From positions 1 through 19,389 of the forward strand of contig JBJMIW010000057.1 of assembly GCA_045806665.1 (NCBI GenBank): 19,389 bases of DNA, in the 5' to 3' direction. Positions 14,509-19,389 of this stretch are shown piece after piece. Origin of the DNA: Actinoallomurus sp045806665. Lineage in GTDB: Bacteria; Actinomycetota; Actinomycetes; Streptosporangiales; Streptosporangiaceae. The notes beneath the pieces were generated by a model. That model saw nothing but the letters and a program-made list of their open reading frames with translations, had not been told where the DNA came from and searched no databases. The translations under genes and the position numbers were made by a program. Position 1 is the first letter of the stretch. Each line of letters starts with the position of its first letter.

Positions 14509-15378
14509 TCACTCCGAGGCGGGACCGAAGAGCAGGGGGACGTTGTCGATCAGGTGGGTGGTGCCGACCCGGCCGGCGACCGCGAGCACGGCCGGGCCCG
14601 TGTGGGCGTCGTCGACCTCCTGGAACGTCTCCGGGTCGACCAGCACCAGGTAGTCGAGCTCGAGCGGCGGATCGGCGGCGATCGCCCCGTCGAGCACGGT
14701 CCGCGCCGCGCGTACGGCCTTGGCGGGACCGTCGTCCACCGCCTCCGCACCCGCGCGCAGGGCCATGGACAGCGACAGGGCGGTCAGGCGCTCGGACGCG
14801 GACAGGTAGCGGTTGCGGCTGGACAGCGCCAGGCCGTCCTCCTCGCGTATGGTCGGGGAGCCGACGACGCGGACGGGGACGTTCAGGTCGGCGACCATCC
14901 GGCGGATCATCGCGAGCTGCTGGGCGTCCTTCTCGCCGAAGACGGCGATGTCCGGGCGGACCAGGTTGAACAGCTTGAGCACGACGGTGAGCACGCCGTC
15001 GAAGTGGCCGGGGCGGCAGGCGCCCTCGACGATCGTGCCGATCTGCCCGGAGTCGACGGTCACCCGCGCGCCGAGCGCGGTCTGCGGGTACATGACGTCG
15101 ACGGTCGGCGCGAAGACCAGGTCGACGCCCTCGGCGGCGCAGATCTCGACGTCGTCGGGGAGCGTCCGCGGGTACCGGTCGAGATCCTCGTTCGGCCCGA
15201 ACTGCAGCGGGTTGACGAAGATGCTCACCGCGACCGCGTCGGCCAGTTCGCGGGCCCGGCGCAGCAGCGACCGGTGCCCCTGGTGCAGCGCGCCCATCGT
15301 CGGGACGAGCGCAACCGTGCCCAGGGAGGCCCGAGCGGCGGTGAGTTCCTCACGTGTGCGGGCGATGACGGGCATCAT
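14509..15378 (-). CDS. panC: Pantothenate synthetase (pantoate-beta-alanine ligase)
   Basis: A 289-residue ATP-dependent ligase joining pantoate and beta-alanine through a pantoyl-adenylate. The nucleotidyltransferase HIGH-like motif is HQGH (32-35) within VPTMGALHQGHRSLL. FVNPLQFGPNEDLDRYPRTL, the pantoate-site stretch HFDGVLTVVLKLFNLVRPDI, FGEKDAQQLAMIRRM and the KMSKS-like SSRNRYLS loop are all present. Length is normal. The ATG at 15378 overlaps the stop of the DUF2520 gene (ATGA), and panD follows 5 bp downstream. PanC, PanD and the later CoaX together lead to phosphopantothenate. Confidence 0.96.
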   Translation of the reverse strand: MMPVIARTREELTAARASLGTVALVPTMGALHQGHRSLLRRARELADAVAVSIFVNPLQFGPNEDLDRYPRTLPDDVEICAAEGVDLVFAPTVDVMYPQTALGARVTVDSGQIGTIVEGACRPGHFDGVLTVVLKLFNLVRPDIAVFGEKDAQQLAMIRRMVADLNVPVRVVGSPTIREEDGLALSSRNRYLSASERLTALSLSMALRAGAEAVDDGPAKAVRAARTVLDGAIAADPPLELDYLVLVDPETFQEVDDAHTGPAVLAVAGRVGTTHLIDNVPLLFGPASE

Positions 15379-16292
15379 TCTCCGGTCCCCTCGGTGTCGT
15401 CTCCACGGTCGCCCGCGAGGGCGTCGAGCAGGCGTTCGGCGTCCTCGGTGCGGAGCAGTCCGGCCGCCAGTGCGCGGTCGGCGGTGAGCCTGGCCAGCGC
15501 GACGTACGCGTCCTGCGCCTCGGGTGAGACGCGGGCGAGTTCGGCGACGTGCTCGGCGACCGTCCCGGCGTCGCCGCGGACGACCGGGCCGGTCAGGCCC
15601 CTGACGCCGAGCCGCAGGGCGTTGTCGAGAGCCGCACCGAGCAGCGGCCCGAGCATCCGGTCCGGCGCCTCGACGCCCGCCCGCGTCAGCAGGTCCATCG
15701 ACTCGGCGACGAGCGTCACGAGATGGTTGGCGCCGCCCGCGAGGGCCGCGTGGTACAGCGCGCGCCGGTCCTCGGGGATCCAGACGGGCTCGCCGCCCAT
15801 CTCCACGACGAGGGCCTCGGCGACAGGGCGCAGCGGCTCGGGCGAGGTCACGCCGAAGGAGATCCCGGCCAGCCTTTCGACGTCGTCGGGCCGCCCGGTG
15901 AAGGTCATGACGGGATGGAGCGCGAGCGGGAGGGCGCCGGCCCGCGTGGCGGGGTCGAGGACGCGGATGCCGTACCGGCCGCTCGTGTGCGCCAGCAGCT
16001 TGCCCTCGACGTTGACGTCCGTGGCGACCAGCCCGGCGACCAGCGGCGCGAGCGCATCGTCGGGGACCGCGAGCAGGACCAGGTCGGCGGCGGAGACGAC
16101 GTCCTGTACGGGCAGGATCGGGACGCCGGGCAGCCGCTCCCGCGCGCGTTCGCGGGAGGCCTCGGAGACGCCGGCGGCGGCCACGACGGTGTGGCCGGCG
16201 AGCGTGAGCGCGTGGCCGAGCGCCGAGCCGACGCGGCCCACGCCCACCACGCCGACGGCCAGCCGTCCCGGCCGGTCGTGGGACGCGGTCAT
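15375..16292 (-). CDS. Rossmann-fold plus DUF2520 protein, candidate ketopantoate reductase-like enzyme
   Basis: A 305-residue protein with an N-terminal NAD(P)-binding Rossmann domain (VGVVGVGRVGSALGHALTLA, the GxGxxG loop at about residues 16-21, then DLVLLAVPDDAL) and a C-terminal all-helical DUF2520 domain (ALHPVMTFTG, YHAALAGGANHLVTLVAESM, LGPLLGAALDNALRLGVRGL TGPVVRGD pattern). The fold resembles 6-phosphogluconate dehydrogenase and ketopantoate reductase families. The stop overlaps the panC start (ATGA), matching the Mycobacterium order Rv3603c-panC-panD. No classical panE is in the window, so a role in reducing ketopantoate is an attractive guess, not shown. The ATG at 16292 has GGAGG 4 nt upstream and overlaps the stop of a small upstream ORF. 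Confidence 0.9.
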   Translation of the reverse strand: MTASHDRPGRLAVGVVGVGRVGSALGHALTLAGHTVVAAAGVSEASRERARERLPGVPILPVQDVVSAADLVLLAVPDDALAPLVAGLVATDVNVEGKLLAHTSGRYGIRVLDPATRAGALPLALHPVMTFTGRPDDVERLAGISFGVTSPEPLRPVAEALVVEMGGEPVWIPEDRRALYHAALAGGANHLVTLVAESMDLLTRAGVEAPDRMLGPLLGAALDNALRLGVRGLTGPVVRGDAGTVAEHVAELARVSPEAQDAYVALARLTADRALAAGLLRTEDAERLLDALAGDRGDDTEGTGE

Positions 16293-16357
16293 CCGGCCTC
16301 CGTCGCCGCCGGAGGCGCGGGTAGGGAGCCGTCGATGAGCCGGCTTCGCTCGGTCAT
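16289..16357 (-). CDS. Small upstream ORF coupled to the DUF2520 gene
   Basis: A 22-codon ORF starts at the ATG at 16357 (MTERSRLIDGSLPAPPAATE, then AG) and ends in a TGA that overlaps the next gene's ATG as ATGA. A GGA-containing stretch (AAAGGACTGGAAC) precedes it at a loose distance. It may be a leader peptide that couples ribosomes into the cluster. It might instead be chance, since no family is recognisable and no codons linked to the pathway's amino acids are enriched. Confidence 0.35.
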   Translation of the reverse strand: MTERSRLIDGSLPAPPAATEAG

Positions 16358-16482
16358 AGGTCGTTCCAGTCCTTTGGCGGGTACCGGACGGTGCGGCCAC
16401 AGCTTATCTCGGCCGGATGGCGCACCGGCCCGCCCCATGCACCGCTCACCGGATCGCCGCGGCGACCGGGGTCCGGACAGCA

Positions 16483-16519
16483 CACCGGCCCGCCCGGTGA
16501 CACTGCGGGCGGGCCGGTG
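16483..16519 (-). terminator. Strong terminator after the chaplin-like gene
   Basis: CACCGGCCCGCCCG and CGGGCGGGCCGGTG pair perfectly over 14 bp around a 9-nt loop. The hairpin begins 24 nt past the chaplin-like stop (16544) on the minus strand and would insulate the pan/nad cluster from it. There is no T tract. Confidence 0.8.
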
Positions 16520-16543
16520 AACGCTGCTACCTGTGCGACCGGG

Positions 16544-16849
16544 TCAGGACGACGACCAGGGGTGGTGACGGTGGTAGCACGGCGGCCGGTGGTGGTGGCA
16601 GGGCGGGTGGCCGGGACCGCGGCCGACCGAGGCGCCGCCCCTGCAGCCGGCGACCGCGCCACCGATGACGGCGACCGCGTTGCCGCAGACGTTGATCGGG
16701 GCCGTGATCGGCACGATCACCTGGTTGCCTGACAGGACGCCCCCCTCGCCGCTCGTGCCGATGATCCCGGCGTTGGCCGGGGCGGCGAGCAGCAGCGCGC
16801 CGGTGACGGCGGCCGCTGCCACCCCGGCCGCGGTGAGTTTCTTAAGCAC
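16544..16849 (-). CDS. Chaplin-like secreted protein with His/Cys-rich tail
   Basis: A 101-residue exported protein. Residues 1-27 are a Sec signal peptide (LKK, then AAGVAAAAVTGALLLAAP, cleavage after ANA). The mature part begins GIIGTSGEGGVLSGNQVIVP and continues ITAPINVCGNAVAVIGGAV, which is the chaplin pattern (G-x-L-SGN-x-x-x-VP-x-x-x-P-x-N-x-CGN-x-V). A second Cys (AGCRGG) could form the usual disulfide. Chaplins coat aerial hyphae and spores as amyloid fibrils. Unusually, the protein goes on about 25 residues with GHPPCHHHRPPCYHRHHPW, giving seven His and two more Cys, a possible metal-binding tail. The GTG at 16849 has GGGAGGA 7 nt upstream. It is monocistronic with a strong terminator. 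Confidence 0.85.
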   Translation of the reverse strand: MLKKLTAAGVAAAAVTGALLLAAPANAGIIGTSGEGGVLSGNQVIVPITAPINVCGNAVAVIGGAVAGCRGGASVGRGPGHPPCHHHRPPCYHRHHPWSSS

Positions 16850-16877
16850 CTGAGTTTCCTCCCGTACTTCGATTCGC

Positions 16878-16897
16878 AGCCGCCCCGGAGGGCGGCC
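16878..16897 (-). other. Hairpin in the chaplin-like leader
   Basis: AGCCGCCC and GGGCGGCC pair over 8 bp (one G-U in the minus-strand RNA) around a 4-nt loop, 28 nt upstream of the GTG start and just before the ribosome binding site. It could protect or regulate the mRNA. Upstream, TTACCG and GATAAC with 17-bp spacing form a weak promoter guess. Confidence 0.35.
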
Positions 16898-16978
16898 GGT
16901 ACGTACGGTAGTTATCCAGATACTCCTAGGTAACGGTAAGCAGATCTACCTTGGCGCAATCAGATCGTTACATTAGGT

Positions 16979-16996
16979 GACTGCTTTGTCGCAGTC
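16979..16996 (-). terminator. Possible terminator after the ABC/FtsX remnant
   Basis: GACTGC and GCAGTC form a perfect 6-bp stem with a 6-nt loop, 15 nt past the stop of the remnant (17012). The stem is short and no T tract follows, so it is only a candidate. Confidence 0.35.
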
Positions 16997-17011
16997 TGTC
17001 GATAAAGACCC

Positions 17012-17575
17012 CTACTCCGCGGCCAGCGACTCGACGATCGAGGTCCGCGCGGCCCGCCTGCCAGGCATGATCGCCGCGACGACGCCGGCGACGGCCGCGA
17101 GCACCATGAACAGGACGATCCGGCCGACCGGGAGCCCCAGCACCGCACCGTCGATGGCCGCCGAGATCGCCGCCCAGCCGAGTGCCGTCCCCAGCACCAC
17201 GCCGATGAGCGCGCCGATCAGCGAAATGATCAGAGCCTCCAGAGACAGCATGCGGCGGAGGCCGCGCCGGGTCAGGCCGAGCGCCCGCAACAGCGCCGAC
17301 TCCCTGGTCCGCTCCACCACCGACAGGGTCAGCGTGTTCGCGATGCCGATCAGCGAGATGACGATCGCCAGGGTGACCGTGTCCAGGCCCGCCAGGCAGT
17401 GCATGAGCGTGGACTTCCCGGACCCCGACGGGCCCATGATGGCGGTGAAGGCGCCGCGGGCGAACCCCACGCTCACGCCGTGCAGGGCGCGGACGGCGGC
17501 CTCACCGGAGCCGTAGTCCTTGACCACGTTCTGGGCCAGGACGGCGGGTGGAGCGCCTACGACGGTGCTTGTCAC
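17012..17575 (-). pseudogene. ABC ATPase N-terminus fused to FtsX permease C-terminus (internal deletion)
   Basis: A single open frame of 187 aa joins two parts normally encoded by separate adjacent genes of a LolD/MacB-type exporter. Residues 1-65 are the start of an ABC ATPase (NVVKDYGSGEAAVRALHGVS, Walker A GPSGSGKST at 48-56, LMHCLAGLD). Residues 67-187 are the C-terminal end of an FtsX-type permease (IVISLIGIANTLTLSVVERT, RESALLRALGLTRRGLRRML, two further membrane segments, and the terminal PGRRAARTSIVESLAAE). The ATPase signature, Walker B and H-loop, and most of the permease, are missing. The join lies near 17372-17383 and preserves the frame. The GTG at 17575 has GAGGAG 6 nt upstream, so it may still be translated. 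It follows a two-component pair that probably once controlled the intact transporter. It should not function as an ATPase. Confidence 0.85.
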
Positions 17576-17734
17576 GACTAACTCCTCGATCGTTTCGGGT
17601 TACCGTGATCGAAGGTAGGTTCCGGCCGCCGATCCGCCATCGGCCCTCAGGGCAGCGTTGGGTCAGCCTTTCCGGTGACGCGTCCGCCCGGTGTCCGCCC
17701 CAGGTACCACCTCGGCGTCACCCCGCGGGGCGGT
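17576..17734 (-). other. Spacer between response regulator and ABC/FtsX remnant
   Basis: 159 bp. GGTGACGC (17674-17681) and GCGTCACC (17715-17722) could pair over 8 bp with a long loop. ATCGTTTCGGGTTACCGTGATCG near 17588-17610 contains inverted GATC-based half sites that might bind the response regulator upstream of the remnant. Neither is strong. Confidence 0.3.
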
Positions 17735-18418
17735 TCAGTCGGCCGAGCCGCTGCGGACCAGGCCGCTCTCGTACGCGAACACGACGGCCTGGACCCGGTC
17801 GCGCAGCTCCAGCTTCATGAGGACCCGCCCGACGTGTGTCTTGACGGTCGCCTCGGAGACGTACAGGCGGCTCGCGATCTCCCCGTTGGACAGGCCTTTG
17901 GCCACGAGGCCCAGCACCTGGAGCTCGCGGGCCGTGAGGGTGTCCAGCCTGCCGTCCGGCGCCGGCTCCTCGGCCGGGATGTGCGGCACGAACTTGTCGA
18001 TCAGGCGGCGCGTGGTGCTCGGCGCGACGACCGCGTCGCCGGAGCAGACCAGGTGGATGGCCTCGATCAGCTGCGCCGGTCCGGCGTCCTTGAGCAGGAA
18101 CCCGGCCGCCCCGGCCTTCAGCGCCGCGAAGGCGTACTCGTCCAGATCGAACGTCGTCAGGATGATGACCTTGGGGGCGTTCGGCAGCGCGCAGATCCGC
18201 CGGGTGGCCTCGATGCCGTCCATGCGCGGCATCCGCACGTCCATGAGCACCACGTCGGCCGGGGTCTGCCGGATGACCCGCAGCGCCTGCTCACCGTCGC
18301 CGGCCTCACCGGCGACCTCCAGGTCTGTCTGCGCGTCGAGCACCATGCGGAACCCCGCGCGTACGAGCTCCTGGTCGTCGACGAGCAGCACCCGGATCGG
18401 CCGCGTCTCGTCCGTCAT
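17735..18418 (-). CDS. Two-component response regulator, NarL/FixJ (LuxR) family
   Basis: A 227-residue regulator. The receiver domain covers residues 8-125: acidic pair D14-D15 in VLLVDDQELVRAGF, phospho-acceptor D60 in VVLMDVRMPRMDGIEA, TTFD after IIL, and the switch Lys in FLLKDA. The LuxR-type HTH covers about 160-222 (LTARELQVLGLVAKGLSNGE, IASRLYVSEATVKTHVGRVL, MKLELRDRVQAVVFAYESGL). All key residues are intact. The ATG at 18418 overlaps the kinase stop (ATGA), so the pair is translated together. Such pairs often sit next to FtsX-type ABC exporters and control them in response to envelope stress; here the neighbouring exporter is only a remnant. Confidence 0.94.
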   Translation of the reverse strand: MTDETRPIRVLLVDDQELVRAGFRMVLDAQTDLEVAGEAGDGEQALRVIRQTPADVVLMDVRMPRMDGIEATRRICALPNAPKVIILTTFDLDEYAFAALKAGAAGFLLKDAGPAQLIEAIHLVCSGDAVVAPSTTRRLIDKFVPHIPAEEPAPDGRLDTLTARELQVLGLVAKGLSNGEIASRLYVSEATVKTHVGRVLMKLELRDRVQAVVFAYESGLVRSGSAD

Positions 18419-19389
18419 GCCGCAGTCGTCTCCGCTCGTCGGGGCTCGGTCACCGGCAGGCGGGCGAAGACCTCCCATCCGCCGCCGGGCCGTGGCCCGG
18501 TGCGCACCGATCCGCCGTACAGGGCGGCGCGCTCGCTCATGCCGACCAGCCCGTGGCCCTGTCCGTCACTGGAAGCGGCCGCGCCCCGGCCGTCGTCGCG
18601 GATGCGGATCTCCACCGCGTCATCACCGTAGTGGAGGTTCACCTCCGCCGTGGCCGCGGGTCCGGCGTGCTTGCGGGTGTTCGTGAGCGCCTCTTGGACG
18701 ATCCGGTAGACCGTCAGCTGCAGTGCGGTGGGCAGCTCCGACGGCACTCCTTCGACCGTGAGATCGACCGGCAGCCCCGCCGAGCGGATCTGGTGGACCA
18801 GCTCGGTGAGCTGCTCGATCCCGGGCTGCGGAGCGTACGGACCGGCGTCACCGCCCTCGCGCAGTACGCCGAGCATGCGCCGCATCTCGGTGAGCGCCTG
18901 CCGCCCGGTCGCCCCGATCGTCTCCATCGCCCGCTTGGCGCGGGCCGGATCGATGTCCACCATGTACGACGCGCCGTCCGCCTGCACCACCATGACGCTG
19001 ACGCTGTGCGCGATGACGTCGTGCATCTCCCGGGCGATCCGCGCCCGCTCGGCGGCCGCGGCGACCTGGGCTTGGGCGTCCCTCTCACGTTCCAGCCGCT
19101 TCGCCCGCTCCTCCAGGCCGGCGGTGTACTTGCGGCGGGTGCTGACGTACATCCCCCAGAGCCAGACGGCCCACACGAAGACACTGAAGGCGGCCAGGTC
19201 GGTCGTCCAAACTGTCTGGGACCCCTGCCCGGCCCACCACTTATCCAGGGCCAGCACCACACCGAGTTCGGCGGTCAGGCCTGCCGCGATCGACCAGCGG
19301 AACGCGCAGGTCGCCGCGACGGTGTACATCGCGACGAACAGGTTGAAGTCGCACGGTCCCAGATCGGGGCCGACGAGCCACTGCGCGAA
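18415..19389 (-). CDS. Two-component sensor histidine kinase (HisKA_3 type), partial
   Basis: The frame is open to the right edge, so the N-terminus lies outside; 324 residues are visible. Hydrophobic segments at about 14-48 and 64-80 are the last membrane helices of an integral sensor domain. A coiled-coil linker follows (YTAGLEERAKRLERERDAQA). The HisKA_3 dimerisation box is ERARIAREMHDVIAHSVSVM, with the phospho-acceptor His at about visible residue 123. The HATPase_c domain has VQEALTNTRKHAG (N-box), RIRDDGRGAAA (G1) and GHGLVGMSERAALYGG (G2). It ends GGGWEVFARLPV plus a short tail. The gene overlaps the response regulator by 4 bp. An internal ATG at 19329 is not the real start, because coding sequence (FAQWLVGPDLGPCDFNLFVA) continues beyond it. 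Confidence 0.93.
   Translation of the reverse strand, partial: FAQWLVGPDLGPCDFNLFVAMYTVAATCAFRWSIAAGLTAELGVVLALDKWWAGQGSQTVWTTDLAAFSVFVWAVWLWGMYVSTRRKYTAGLEERAKRLERERDAQAQVAAAAERARIAREMHDVIAHSVSVMVVQADGASYMVDIDPARAKRAMETIGATGRQALTEMRRMLGVLREGGDAGPYAPQPGIEQLTELVHQIRSAGLPVDLTVEGVPSELPTALQLTVYRIVQEALTNTRKHAGPAATAEVNLHYGDDAVEIRIRDDGRGAAASSDGQGHGLVGMSERAALYGGSVRTGPRPGGGWEVFARLPVTEPRRAETTAA

Noticed and set aside
14554..16338. A 594-codon plus-strand open frame across panC and the DUF2520 gene.
   Set aside because: It runs through two well-supported minus-strand genes and has typical low-complexity antisense composition.
17675..18631. Long plus-strand frames opposite the response regulator and kinase.
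   Set aside because: Shadows; the two-component genes have all catalytic residues.

Overview
The window is high-GC actinobacterial DNA with strong G/C third-position bias. The gene content suggests a filamentous member, most likely Streptosporangiales/Thermomonosporaceae or a Streptomyces relative. The pointers are a chaplin-like secreted protein, an MsiK-type sugar ABC ATPase next to LacI and IclR regulators, a DUF5999 small protein, a GAF-SpoIIE (PP2C) phosphatase, and an actinobacterial pan-nad-coaX-lysS block. The taxon is inferred from gene content only.

Layout. (1) 1-961, minus strand: a compact run of a small LuxR-type HTH protein, N-acetylglutamate synthase (argA type) and a partial unknown gene leaving the left edge. 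(2) 962-4630: a sugar-regulation block. A LacI regulator (+) converges with an MsiK/UgpC ABC ATPase (-) on a strong bidirectional terminator. The ATPase gene diverges from an IclR regulator across a 159-bp spacer that carries a palindrome. (3) 4781-4975: a DUF5999 gene with its own terminator. (4) About 5045-8272: a low-density, apparently decayed region. It holds an AAC(2')-like acetyltransferase remnant, a possible IS21-transposase scrap, a perfect 17-bp hairpin, one intact GAF-SpoIIE phosphatase gene, and frameshifted small ORFs. (5) 8273-8868: a DoxX-like membrane protein (-) behind a promoter overlapped by a TetR-type palindrome. (6) 9002-16357, minus strand: a cofactor/tRNA-synthetase cluster in the order small upstream ORF, DUF2520 dehydrogenase-like, panC, panD, (gap with promoter-like -10), nadB, nadC, coaX, lysS. 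Most junctions overlap by 1-4 nt. (7) 16483-16897: a chaplin-like gene with a His/Cys-rich tail and a strong terminator. (8) 17012-19389, minus strand: a LuxR-type two-component pair (histidine kinase running off the right edge, response regulator) followed by a remnant in which an ABC ATPase N-terminus is fused in frame to an FtsX permease C-terminus.

How the genes work together. The central cluster makes pantothenate (panC, panD, possibly the DUF2520 protein), starts CoA synthesis (coaX), makes nicotinate mononucleotide for NAD (nadB, nadC; nadA is not here) and charges tRNA-Lys. PanD and NadB both consume aspartate. The order DUF2520-panC-panD-...-coaX-...-lysS matches the known mycobacterial order, with nadBC inserted. 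The usual neighbours after lysS (lsr2, clpC) are absent, and the decayed region lies beyond doxX. I found no tRNA, rRNA, CRISPR array or intact mobile element. The more unusual points are the ABC/FtsX deletion fusion, the remnants at 5235-5700, the 5895-5942 hairpin, the coupled small ORF ahead of DUF2520, and the His-tailed chaplin.
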